Shown in pieces: positions 45,642 to 54,362 of a DNA stretch of 64,000 nt. Position numbers and translations under genes: made by a program. The stretch's first letter is position 1, and every line of letters starts with the position of its first letter. The stretch spans positions 20,682-84,681 of the forward strand of contig CAZKNF010000006.1 in assembly GCA_964554105.1 (NCBI GenBank), given 5' to 3'. The stretch is from CAZKNF01 sp964554105 (GTDB lineage: Bacteria > Bacteroidota > Rhodothermia > Rhodothermales > VXPQ01). The notes beneath the pieces are model-generated. The model saw only the letters and a list, made by a program, of their open reading frames with translations, did not search any database and was not told the origin of the DNA.

Positions 45642-47318
45642 TCACGTTTGGATGATACCAGGGTTAAACACAGGTCTTTCTGGGTTCAGATCTGCGACTT
45701 CTATACCGAGGCTTATCCACTTACGCGTAGCGGCAGGATCGATGATCTCGTCGACCCACAGGCGGGCCGCGGCGTAGTAGGGCGTTGTCTGTTTCTCGTA
45801 GCGCGCCTCGATAGACGTCAGGAGCGCCTCCTTCTCACTTTCTGATAGCTCTTTCCCGGAATTTTCCAAGGCTCGCATCTGAATCTGCAGGAGCGTCTTG
45901 GCCGCCTGTGCACCGCCCATTACCGCGATCTTAGCCGTCGGCCAGGCGAAGATCATCCGAGGATCGTATGCACGCCCGCACATTGCGTAATTGCCTGCGC
46001 CGTACGAGTTGCCGATAATGATCGTGAATTTCGGTACCACCGAGTTCGCAACCGCATTCACCATCTTCGCCCCATCCTTGATAATCCCTCCATGCTCAGC
46101 CCGCGTTCCCACCATGAACCCGGTAACGTCTTGTAGAAAAACGATAGGGATACGTTTTTGGTTGCAGTTCATGATGAATCGCGCCGCTTTGTCGGCGGAA
46201 TCCGAATAAATCACGCCGCCGACCTGCATCTCACCTTTTCCATTGCGCACGACAAGACGCTGGTTAGCGATTAGTCCGACGCTCCAACCATCAATCCGCG
46301 CGTATCCGGTCACGAGCGTCTTGCCGTAATCCGTCTTGTACTCGGTCCACGAATCTGCATCGACGAGCCGACCAACTACATCTCGTGCGTCGTAAGGTTC
46401 ACTGGCACGCGCGGGATAGATCCCGTAGATCTCTTCGAGATCAAATGCAGGAGCCGCCGGCTCCGTTCGGTCGAGGTCGGCACGCGGTCGGGAACCGTAG
46501 TGTGAGACGAGCTCGCGAATTTTTTGGATGCATGCTTCATCGTTCGGGAGCACGTAATCCGTCACGCCGGACAACTCTGAATGGGTCTTTGCGCCCCCAA
46601 GTGTCTGCACGTCCACATCTTCGCCAATGGCCGCCTTGACGAGAAACGGGCCCGCTAGAAAGACCGATCCGGTGCCTTCAACGATAAGTGCCTCATCGCT
46701 CATAATCGGCAGATAAGCGCCGCCGGCGACGCAGCTACCCATTATTGCTGCAATCTGAGGAATGCCCTTGCTCGAGAGCACGGCATTATTCCGGAAAATG
46801 CGGCCGAAGTGCTCTTTGTCAGGGAAGATATCATCCTGCATCGGCAGGAATACTCCCGCAGAATCGACGAGATAGATGATCGGAAGGTGATTTTCGAGAG
46901 CAATTTCCTGAGCTCGTAAATTTTTCTTCGCCGTAATCGGAAACCACGCACCCGCCTTCACGGTCGCGTCGTTGGCTACAATCATGGCGAGGCGGCCGCT
47001 TACGCGTCCAATTCCGACTATCGTACCAGCAGCCGGACAGCCACCCTCCTTCTCGTACATCTGGTACCCGGCGAAGATGCCGAGCTCATGAAACACGCCT
47101 TCATCATCTACGAGTGCCGCAATTCGTTCGCGCGCAGTCATCTTGCCGCGACTGTGCTCACGGTCCTTCCGCTCCTCTCCGCCACCCTCTTTGATCGTGT
47201 CGGCCAATTCGTTGCGCTTCGAGATGATCTCCCGAAAGTCGGCCATCCGCCGTTGATACACGGGCGACTCGCGATCTGCGGCTGTTCCCGGCTGTTCTGC
47301 CTTTACGGCTTCCGACAT
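45642..47318 (-). CDS. Acyl-CoA carboxylase carboxyltransferase (beta) subunit
   Basis: 558 residues with the full acyl-CoA carboxylase beta fold: VDSAGVFLPMQDDIFPDKEHFGRIFRNNA, GSCVAGGAYLP, VTGFMVGTRAEHGGIIKDGAKM, SYGAGNYAMCGRAYDPR and an ending WISLGIE. These fit propionyl-CoA or methylcrotonyl-CoA carboxylase. The spacing and C-terminal motifs slightly favour methylcrotonyl-type; the biotin-carrying subunit is not in the window. If it is propionyl-type, it precedes the epimerase at 3.2 kb in odd-chain fatty acid breakdown. Confidence 0.88.
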   Translation of the reverse strand: MSEAVKAEQPGTAADRESPVYQRRMADFREIISKRNELADTIKEGGGEERKDREHSRGKMTARERIAALVDDEGVFHELGIFAGYQMYEKEGGCPAAGTIVGIGRVSGRLAMIVANDATVKAGAWFPITAKKNLRAQEIALENHLPIIYLVDSAGVFLPMQDDIFPDKEHFGRIFRNNAVLSSKGIPQIAAIMGSCVAGGAYLPIMSDEALIVEGTGSVFLAGPFLVKAAIGEDVDVQTLGGAKTHSELSGVTDYVLPNDEACIQKIRELVSHYGSRPRADLDRTEPAAPAFDLEEIYGIYPARASEPYDARDVVGRLVDADSWTEYKTDYGKTLVTGYARIDGWSVGLIANQRLVVRNGKGEMQVGGVIYSDSADKAARFIMNCNQKRIPIVFLQDVTGFMVGTRAEHGGIIKDGAKMVNAVANSVVPKFTIIIGNSYGAGNYAMCGRAYDPRMIFAWPTAKIAVMGGAQAAKTLLQIQMRALENSGKELSESEKEALLTSIEARYEKQTTPYYAAARLWVDEIIDPAATRKWISLGIEVADLNPERPVFNPGIIQT

Positions 47319-47329
47319 ATGCTGGATGC

Positions 47330-47357
47330 AAAAAAGCCCGGCCGAAAGGGCCGGGCT
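47330..47357 (-). terminator. Rho-independent terminator after the CsbD-like gene
   Basis: A 9-bp GC-rich stem (AGCCCGGCC, loop, GGCCGGGCT) is followed on the minus strand by six T. It lies ~47 nt after the CsbD-like stop and ahead of the carboxyltransferase start, separating the two genes. Confidence 0.9.
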
Positions 47358-47403
47358 AATGAAGCTCTCTGAAGATCGTGATAGAACGGAGCGTCGGTTT
47401 GAT

Positions 47404-47598
47404 CTACAGGATTGCGCTCATTTTATTCATAATCTCACTTCTCGATTCACCGGTCTTCTGGTGAATAAGATTGATCATCTTTTGAAGGCTTCCACGCGCC
47501 CTCTTCATTTCATTGTCGTCAAACTCGGTTCCTTCCCATATACTCTCAATCTGATCTTTCATGCGCCGCCAGCTCTCGTTCATGCGCGTTGTGGCCAT
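47404..47598 (-). CDS. CsbD-like small stress protein
   Basis: 64 residues: WRRMKDQIESIWEGTEFDDNEMKRARGSLQKMINLIHQKTGES. The order of W, K, I, W, the acidic turn, RG.L..MI..I and GESR matches CsbD-type small proteins only loosely, so the label is tentative. A strong GGAGG lies 6 nt before the ATG and a rho-independent terminator follows, marking it as a single-gene unit that is probably well expressed. Confidence 0.55.
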   Translation of the reverse strand: MATTRMNESWRRMKDQIESIWEGTEFDDNEMKRARGSLQKMINLIHQKTGESRSEIMNKMSAIL

Positions 47599-47604
47599 AG
47601 TGGT

Positions 47605-47609
47605 CCTCC
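47605..47609 (-). promoter_or_regulatory. Strong ribosome-binding site of the CsbD-like gene
   Basis: GGAGG 6 nt before the ATG at 47598. Confidence 0.75.
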
Positions 47610-47711
47610 GTAGGTCAATCCTGAAATCCGCTTATTAATTGTACAGGATCGAGCCTTGTCAGGTTTCAGGAATCGTTACAATTCATTCCGGCATTGGATC
47701 GACACCATGAA

Positions 47712-48146
47712 TTATGCAGCCAGAGGATAATGATTCCAGAACATTAGAATGAGGACGATTAGCCAGATGAGATGACCTGCGCCCGTCCCCATCGAGATCC
47801 GTTTTTTCGCGGCCGGTGCGGAAGTTCCCCCCTCCGCAATGCTGGACCAGGCGGGCTGGATGACGAAGAACTGCACTGCCGTCAGGACGACAATAAGAAG
47901 AAGACTCGTATGGTACTGAGGACCATACGCCCCGAACCCCCCACCGATAAAAAAAGCGAGCAACCCGAAGACGAGCGTCAAGACGATGAAAATGTTCATG
48001 AGCTTGACCGTCTGCGCGCCTCCCTCTATCAGTGGAGCGGCGCTACCCGCGGCCGCTCTTCGTGCCATTCCTCCAATGGCGAGCGCCAGACCAAACCAGC
48101 CGGCGGCGGTGATCACATGGAGGACAACCAGGATGTTAAAAAGCAT
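47712..48146 (-). CDS. Four-helix membrane protein (CopD/DUF2269-like)
   Basis: 144 residues with four hydrophobic helices: LFNILVVLHVITAAGWFGLALA, a second at ~48-68, a third at ~82-98 and a last ending LIWLIVLILMFWNHYPLAA. His in HVITAAGWFG is typical of CopD/DUF2269-type proteins. It diverges from hemG but has no recognised functional link to it. Confidence 0.6.
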   Translation of the reverse strand: MLFNILVVLHVITAAGWFGLALAIGGMARRAAAGSAAPLIEGGAQTVKLMNIFIVLTLVFGLLAFFIGGGFGAYGPQYHTSLLLIVVLTAVQFFVIQPAWSSIAEGGTSAPAAKKRISMGTGAGHLIWLIVLILMFWNHYPLAA

Positions 48147-48238
48147 AACTTTCGCAATTCTGATGAAATGGGGCGACGTGTAGATAATACTGTCCCGCCA
48201 ATCGAACTTCTAGCTTTTTGATACACGGAGATGAAGTC

Positions 48239-49594
48239 ATGAAGGATATGGTGGATGCTATCATCATCGGCGGGGGCATATCGGGGCTCTGCGCCGCGTA
48301 TCGGCTGCAGCAGTCTGGGCGAAAAGTACGCCTGTTGGAGCAGAGAAACCGCGTTGGCGGTGTCATTCGGTCCGAAAGGACGAGCGGATATTTAATTGAG
48401 CACGGCCCGAATTCGATTCAAGCAAGAACGTCGCTGCTTCACAGCCTTATACAGGAGCTTGATTTGTCGAATGCGCAGGTCGAAGCATCCGACGCTGCGC
48501 GAATGCGATATATCGTCCGCCGTGGGCAACTCGTCCACGCGCCCACATCGCCGACGGCCCTTTTTACGTCCAACCTTTTCGGAACTCGTGCGAAATTGAG
48601 AGTGATGCGAGAACCGTTCGTACCTGCCGGCGATCCCGAGGAAGACGAAAGTGTCGCGAGCTTCGTGAGACGGAGACTAGGTGATGAAGTCCTCGATTAC
48701 GCAGTAAATCCGTTCGTGGCCGGCGTGTATGCGGGTAACCCAGAAAAACTTTCGGTCAAACATACTTTTCCATCACTCGTCGATATGGAGCAGACGCACG
48801 GATCCATTATTAGAGGGCAGATCGAGACGAGGCGCAACGCTAGCGAGCTGACGGACACGGGCCGCATGTTTTCTTTCCGCAATGGAATCGGCCAGCTCAC
48901 CGAAGCCCTGGCCGGACGCCTCAAGGGCGTCAAAACGGATCACACCGTACAAGGTGCTGAACTATCGGATGAAGGCTGGAAGGTGACTTCGTCACAAGGA
49001 GATTTTCACGCGCGCGCCGTCATCTACGCCGCACCGCTCCACCAAATCCACGATATGAAGCTGCCCGATCGCAAATTGACCAGCATTCTTGGGAACGTAA
49101 CATATGCCCCCTTGAGCGTAGTATATCATGGTTTTCGCCGGCAGGATGTACGGCATTCGCTCGACGGATTCGGTGCGCTCGTTCCCGAGGTCGAGCACCG
49201 TTTCAGCATTCTCGGCACGCTGTTCACATCATCTATTTTCCCGAATCGCGCGCCGAATAGAGATATCCTACTCACGACATTCGTGGGCGGCATGCGTCAT
49301 CCCGACCAGGCCGCTATGGCTTCGGACGCATTACATAGCCTCGTCCGGTCCGACTTGACTTCGCTCCTTGGTTTGCGCGGAGAACCGACTTTCCTCAAGC
49401 ACGTGTTCTGGCCTCGAGCCATACCGCAATACACAATCGGATACGACGACGTCATCAACGCCATTGATCGACTGGAGGCAGAGATGTCCGGACTCTTCCT
49501 GGCAGGAAATTTCCGGGATGGGGTTTCGGTCGGAGATTCAGCACAGTCCGGTAATGATGCAGGGGTTCGGTGTCATTCTTTCCTGCAGTCCTGA
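48239..49594 (+). CDS. hemG: Protoporphyrinogen oxidase (HemY/HemG type)
   Basis: 451 residues. The N-terminal FAD motif AIIIGGGISGLCAAYRLQQSG is followed by RVGGVIRSE and EHGPNSIQ, typical of oxygen-dependent protoporphyrinogen oxidase. NPFVAGVYAGNPEKLS and the C-terminal FAD contact GLFLAGNFRDGVSVGD confirm the family. It oxidises protoporphyrinogen IX to protoporphyrin IX in heme synthesis. The ATG at 48239 is chosen because GGAG lies 8 nt upstream; a TTG at 48218 is less likely. Confidence 0.9.
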   Translation: MKDMVDAIIIGGGISGLCAAYRLQQSGRKVRLLEQRNRVGGVIRSERTSGYLIEHGPNSIQARTSLLHSLIQELDLSNAQVEASDAARMRYIVRRGQLVHAPTSPTALFTSNLFGTRAKLRVMREPFVPAGDPEEDESVASFVRRRLGDEVLDYAVNPFVAGVYAGNPEKLSVKHTFPSLVDMEQTHGSIIRGQIETRRNASELTDTGRMFSFRNGIGQLTEALAGRLKGVKTDHTVQGAELSDEGWKVTSSQGDFHARAVIYAAPLHQIHDMKLPDRKLTSILGNVTYAPLSVVYHGFRRQDVRHSLDGFGALVPEVEHRFSILGTLFTSSIFPNRAPNRDILLTTFVGGMRHPDQAAMASDALHSLVRSDLTSLLGLRGEPTFLKHVFWPRAIPQYTIGYDDVINAIDRLEAEMSGLFLAGNFRDGVSVGDSAQSGNDAGVRCHSFLQS

Positions 49595-49643
49595 CTGCAG
49601 AGGGCGCGTTCTAGAAGCAGCTGCTAGCAAGATTACGCTCTTC

Positions 49644-50381
49644 TTACGCTACTCCGCTGTCCCGCGAGAAAAGATACCGCATGAGCTTCCGCTTTGCCAC
49701 AGGAAGAACCGTCGACTCATATGGAAACTCTATATCACTATCGAATGCGTACGTGGCGGGATTCGGTAAATCCTTGCGCTCATCCATTAGCAGAAGTTTT
49801 ATGGTCTGCGGTGATTGGCGGATGCTGCGCTGAGCAAAACTCTTGACGTGCGATGTACGCAAGCTGCGATAACGCTCCTCCGTCCCCGTGAAGATCGACA
49901 GATTATACTGGAGGACGTGCAGCTGGTCGTCCTCCCGGTCTGGCACGAGCAGATAACCCTCCTGAACGTACGACGGCACGATGCCGACCTCTTCCATATG
50001 CAAGTGGTCTTCAACGAACTCAAATATCGTCTTTCCTTCTTCGATAGCCGATTTGACATGCGGAAGCGCCCACTGAATCAGTTCCTCGACAGTCTGCATC
50101 TGATCCATTTCGAATTGGTCCTTCTCGTAAATCACCTCCTGCGCGTCCAGATCGACGTCCTTTATTTTCCCTGGAAGGGCATCTTTCAAATCGTCACTAT
50201 GCTGCACGATGGTCTGCAGCGTCCCGTATATGGTGATGAGCTCACCAAGGTGGGGATATATTCGATTGTTCGAGAAATCACGTCGAACTGTCTGCAGATT
50301 GTTCAGAATCTGGTATTGAGCACGCTCAAAATCGTGGACGGCATCGGTAAACAGATCAAGATTCCAGGTACTCATGAGCAT
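49644..50381 (-). CDS. Conserved-looking protein of unknown function
   Basis: 245 residues, helical and acidic with no signal peptide or membrane helix. RAQYQILNNLQTVRRDFSNNRIYPHLGELI and HVLQYNLSIFTGTEERYRSLRTSHV look like ordered domains, but no family is recognised. AAGGA lies upstream of the ATG at 50381. A 13-codon ORF with its own GGGAGG lies ~55 nt before it. It is downstream of fadE on the same strand. Confidence 0.6.
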   Translation of the reverse strand: MLMSTWNLDLFTDAVHDFERAQYQILNNLQTVRRDFSNNRIYPHLGELITIYGTLQTIVQHSDDLKDALPGKIKDVDLDAQEVIYEKDQFEMDQMQTVEELIQWALPHVKSAIEEGKTIFEFVEDHLHMEEVGIVPSYVQEGYLLVPDREDDQLHVLQYNLSIFTGTEERYRSLRTSHVKSFAQRSIRQSPQTIKLLLMDERKDLPNPATYAFDSDIEFPYESTVLPVAKRKLMRYLFSRDSGVA

Positions 50382-50531
50382 TGCCGGCTATCCTTGTTAC
50401 TACCAAAGCAGCATAATTCGACTGCGGCACATGAGCTTAGACCGCAAATATCGCGCCATAGTTTCTTGCATTCTTCATAAGCCCCGCCTCCCTTCGGTAG
50501 CTATTTGCGAATCACACCGACCCGTCAGTAT

Positions 50532-53042
50532 TTAGCGCGTGCCGTCACCGCCGGAAGTAACAGACGGCGTATCACGTGTCACAAGTGATGCGTCCGGCTC
50601 TCCGTCTGCCCCCAATCGACGCGCACCATACTCTTCGAGCGTAAAGGCATCGACCGCAACGTACCGTGTTCGGGCCTCTTCCGCCCTGCGCACGAGATCT
50701 GCTTCTTCTGCTGAAATGATGTCCGCATCAATGGCCCGGGCTGAGGTTTTGGCAGGCGTGCCGCGCGCTATTTTCCCCGATCGCACAGCGGATCGTATAC
50801 GACTCAGGACGTCCTCCGCCGGGACGGAAAGGGCAAATGCGTATTCAAGTTGGGTGAGAGCGTCGTTAGGGTCGCCCGAAATAAACAGGCCATCTGTGAG
50901 TCTATCGCGCTGCTCACCAGGTGTCTGCATAAGCCGTGCTACCTGGTGCCCGAGGGCATCGTCTGGCTCGTGACCGAAACGATTCATACGCGACCATATG
51001 GCAATAGGACCACGAAAGAGCCAGCTAAGGCCTGGAACTCGCAGATTTGCAAACAGACCGTCGAAACCGTCCTGGATGCGAGCCAGCGCATACTGCATCG
51101 ACCAGTGAAAGAACGGAAGGTCCTCATCACGGCGTCCCTCCGCCTCGAATCGGCGCACGGTGGCGGTTGCGAGATAGAGCCACGAATAGATATCCGCGAA
51201 GCGGCCGGTAATTTTCTCCTTTCGCTTAAGTTCTCCGCCGAGTACGCCCATTGCGACGTCAGCCAGGAATGCAAATGAGGCGGCAGCCCAGTTCATCTTT
51301 CGAACGTACGGGGCGGACGCGCCGCCGGTTGGCGAGCGCCACAGGAAACCTCGCGAGACGGTCAGCACGCATGCGCGGGTCGTGTTTCGTACGACGTGCC
51401 CTACGTGGCTCCAGAACGCCTTATCGAATCGCTTCAGATCGCCCTTGCCAAGTGCGTCGATCTCTTCGAACGCGTAAGGATGAGCCCGTATGGCACCCTG
51501 GCCGAATATGATCAACGTGCGCGTAAGGATGTTCGCACCCTCCACTGTAATACCGATGGGAGTCCCGAAGTAGGCATGGGCGAGCAAGTTACGAGGCCCG
51601 CGCGAAATACCGTTCCCGCCGAGGATATCCATCGCATCGTTGATGATCAATCGCTGCAACTCAGTCGAGTTACTCTTCGCCATCGCTGTGATGACGGCAG
51701 GCTTTGCGCCCTGATCGATGCCGCCGCATGTGTATCGGCGCATCGCCTCCAGGAGGTACGTGAAGCCACCAATGCGGGCCAACGGCTCCTCAACACCCTC
51801 GAACCGGCCGATCTGCAGACCAAACTGCTTACGGACGGCCGCGTGACCGGACGCCACGCGAAACGCGACCTTTGCTCCACCCGTGCTCTGGGCGGGCAGC
51901 GAAATACCCCTGCCGGCGGCGAGCGACTCCATCAGCATCCGCCACCCATTCCCGGCGCCGTTTGAGCCGCCGATAATCGCATCGATCGAAACTACGACAT
52001 TCTCTCCCTCTGTCTTAGAATTGATGAAGGGAATGCCAAGAGGATCGTGGCGCCAGTTAGTTCTAACGCCGGGAGTATCAGTTGGAATCAACGCGCATGT
52101 GATCCCCGGATTCTCCCCTTTGCCGAGGAAATTCTCCGGATCGCGGAGTTTGAAAGCAAGACCGAGCACCGTGGCGATAGAGGCAAGGGTGATGTAGCGC
52201 TTGTTCCAGTGAAGCCGCAGCTTCAGCGCACCATCTTCGTCCTGGAAGACTGTGCCCTCCGCCTCAATTGCGCCGGCATCAGAACCGGCGCTTGGCTCCG
52301 TGAGTGCGAACGCCGGAATCTCCTCACCACTCGCCAGGCGCGGAAGATAATGTGCCCGCTGCGCTTCCGTACCGTAGTGGATCAGGAGCTCCGCCGGTCC
52401 GAGGCTGTTGGGGACCATCACCGTGATGGATAGTGGAAGCGACCGAGCCGCGCATTTCTTCACGACTGCGCTGTTGGCAAGGGAAGAAAAGCCTAGCCCT
52501 CCATACTCCTTCGGGATGATCATCCCGAAAAAACGCTGATTCTTCAGAAACTCCCACGTCTCGGAGGAAAGATCTCCACGCTGAAAGACTTCCCAGTCAT
52601 CCGTCATGCGGCAGACCTGTTCAACTGGACCATCGAGAAACGCACGCTCCTCGTCCGTCAGATCAGGATACGGTTCGCTTAGAAGCTTCTTGAAGTTGGG
52701 GCGTCCCGAAAAGAGTTCCCCGTCCACCCAAACGGTGCCGGCGTCGATTGCGACGCGCTCCGTCTCGGATATCCGCGGGAGAAATCCTGCCGACTTCAAA
52801 AACTTCATAACGGCCGCCGAAACAGTGGCACGCCGAACGGGAACGATGCCGAAAACGACGGCGAGGACCACAAGGACCACCCAGAGCCAGACCGGCGCGG
52901 ACGTGCCGAGCAAAACGACCGCCGTCGCGAGAATCCAGAGCCAGAACGGAGCCCCGAAGTAGCCCAGCGCGAGGACAAGCAGTATGATCGATGCAATCAA
53001 CCATCCGGTCGGGATCGCCGTCATAAACTCAAATTCAGGCAT
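50532..53042 (-). CDS. fadE: Long acyl-CoA dehydrogenase (FadE)
   Basis: 836 residues, the long enterobacterial FadE type. Two N-terminal hydrophobic helices (~12-70) anchor it to the membrane. The acyl-CoA dehydrogenase core follows: GMIIPKEYGGLGFS, IPAFALTEPSAGSDAGAIE and NDAMDILGGNGISRGPRN. The FadE-specific C-terminal domain covers ~560-800. It performs the first step of beta-oxidation with FAD. The gene is last in the fadN-fadA-fadE row, 12 bp after fadA. Confidence 0.92.
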   Translation of the reverse strand: MPEFEFMTAIPTGWLIASIILLVLALGYFGAPFWLWILATAVVLLGTSAPVWLWVVLVVLAVVFGIVPVRRATVSAAVMKFLKSAGFLPRISETERVAIDAGTVWVDGELFSGRPNFKKLLSEPYPDLTDEERAFLDGPVEQVCRMTDDWEVFQRGDLSSETWEFLKNQRFFGMIIPKEYGGLGFSSLANSAVVKKCAARSLPLSITVMVPNSLGPAELLIHYGTEAQRAHYLPRLASGEEIPAFALTEPSAGSDAGAIEAEGTVFQDEDGALKLRLHWNKRYITLASIATVLGLAFKLRDPENFLGKGENPGITCALIPTDTPGVRTNWRHDPLGIPFINSKTEGENVVVSIDAIIGGSNGAGNGWRMLMESLAAGRGISLPAQSTGGAKVAFRVASGHAAVRKQFGLQIGRFEGVEEPLARIGGFTYLLEAMRRYTCGGIDQGAKPAVITAMAKSNSTELQRLIINDAMDILGGNGISRGPRNLLAHAYFGTPIGITVEGANILTRTLIIFGQGAIRAHPYAFEEIDALGKGDLKRFDKAFWSHVGHVVRNTTRACVLTVSRGFLWRSPTGGASAPYVRKMNWAAASFAFLADVAMGVLGGELKRKEKITGRFADIYSWLYLATATVRRFEAEGRRDEDLPFFHWSMQYALARIQDGFDGLFANLRVPGLSWLFRGPIAIWSRMNRFGHEPDDALGHQVARLMQTPGEQRDRLTDGLFISGDPNDALTQLEYAFALSVPAEDVLSRIRSAVRSGKIARGTPAKTSARAIDADIISAEEADLVRRAEEARTRYVAVDAFTLEEYGARRLGADGEPDASLVTRDTPSVTSGGDGTR

Positions 53043-53054
53043 AGTATTGCTCGT

Positions 53055-54254
53055 TTACAGCATCAAATTCTCGATTATGCCTGCCGCACCCATGCCGCCG
53101 CCCACGCACATCGTACAGATTCCGTAGCGTACCTCGCGGCGCTGCATCTCATGTATCAACGTGGCTGTCAGTTTGGCGCCCGTACATCCGAGCGGATGCC
53201 CGAGCGCAATAGCGCCACCATTTACGTTTACGATCTCCTCATCAATGCCCACTTCACGGATTACCGCCAGTGCCTGGGCGGCGAATGCCTCGTTGAGCTC
53301 GACCAATCCAATATCATCCAAGGAGATATCTGCCTGTCGGATGGCTTTGCGGATGGCATCCACGGGGCCGACGCCCATCAGCTCCGGTGGTACGCCTGCC
53401 AGTGCGAATGCGATAAGTCGTGCCATCGGCTGCACGTCAAGATCCTGCATCCGCCGCTCGCTCATCACCACCGTGGCTGCGGCACCGTCTGATCGCTGCG
53501 AGGCGTTTCCTGGAGTCACTGTGCCCCCTCTTCGAAAGACTGGCTTAAGGCCTGAAAGCGCCTCAAAACTCGTATCCGGCCGCGGACCCTCGTCAACCGA
53601 AAAGGTCGCCTGTCGCCGTTCAACACGGCCGTTCCCGGAATCTCCGGCACTCGCATATACGCTCTCGCCGATGTTCAGTGGGACGATCTCTTTTTCAAAT
53701 CGGCCGCCCTGGATCGCATCCAGTGCTCGTTGATGCGACCGTAGAGCGAAATGGTCCTGATCCTCGCGCGATACGCCGTACTTTACGGCGACGTTCTCAG
53801 CCGTGATGCCCATCGACACGTAGACATTTATGTCCTCCTCCACAGTCATCGGGTCGGGCTGAAAGAAAAACCCGGTCATGGGCACCAGGCTCATCGATTC
53901 CGTTCCTCCTGCCACGACGATATCGCCGAATCCCGTCGCAATCGCTTGCGTGGCCATTGCGATCGTCTGTAGACCGGATGAACAGAAGCGGTTAATTGTA
54001 GCACCCGGCACCTCCTGAGGAAGACCGGCTTTTTGCGCTATGATGCGGCCGACGTTCTGGCCCTGCGGTCCTTCCGGAAATGCGCAGCCGATGAGAACGT
54101 CGTCCACGCTTTCGGGCTTCAGTCCCGGAACGCGTCGAATCGCCTCGCGTACGGCGGCGGCGCCCATTTCCTCGGGTCGAAAATTGCGCAACGCTCCCCG
54201 ATTGGCCTTACCGACGGCCGTTCTCACGCTGCTGACGATAAATGCTTTCTGCAT
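53055..54254 (-). CDS. fadA: 3-ketoacyl-CoA thiolase
   Basis: 399 residues. The nucleophilic Cys is in NRFCSSGLQTIAMA. VNVNGGAIALGHPLGCTGAK supplies the catalytic His region, and CTMCVGGGMGAAGI the second Cys. It cleaves 3-ketoacyl-CoA to acetyl-CoA in the last step of beta-oxidation. The ATG at 54254 (MQKAFIVSSVRTAVGK) is preferred over a TTG at 54269. It sits between fadN and fadE. Confidence 0.94.
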   Translation of the reverse strand: MQKAFIVSSVRTAVGKANRGALRNFRPEEMGAAAVREAIRRVPGLKPESVDDVLIGCAFPEGPQGQNVGRIIAQKAGLPQEVPGATINRFCSSGLQTIAMATQAIATGFGDIVVAGGTESMSLVPMTGFFFQPDPMTVEEDINVYVSMGITAENVAVKYGVSREDQDHFALRSHQRALDAIQGGRFEKEIVPLNIGESVYASAGDSGNGRVERRQATFSVDEGPRPDTSFEALSGLKPVFRRGGTVTPGNASQRSDGAAATVVMSERRMQDLDVQPMARLIAFALAGVPPELMGVGPVDAIRKAIRQADISLDDIGLVELNEAFAAQALAVIREVGIDEEIVNVNGGAIALGHPLGCTGAKLTATLIHEMQRREVRYGICTMCVGGGMGAAGIIENLML

Positions 54255-54362
54255 GTGTTCTGTATCCAATCGTTCAGACCCTCCCCAAACGGCAGCGCGT
54301 CCCCTTCCTGCGAAGCCTCGTCACGTAGACCCGCTACGGCTCTCCCGCGCCCAAGCGAGGCA

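Noticed and set aside
49583..49600. 8-bp palindrome CTGCAGTC-CT-GACTGCAG at the end of hemG
   Set aside because: It overlaps the stop codon and has no T-run, so terminator function is not supported.
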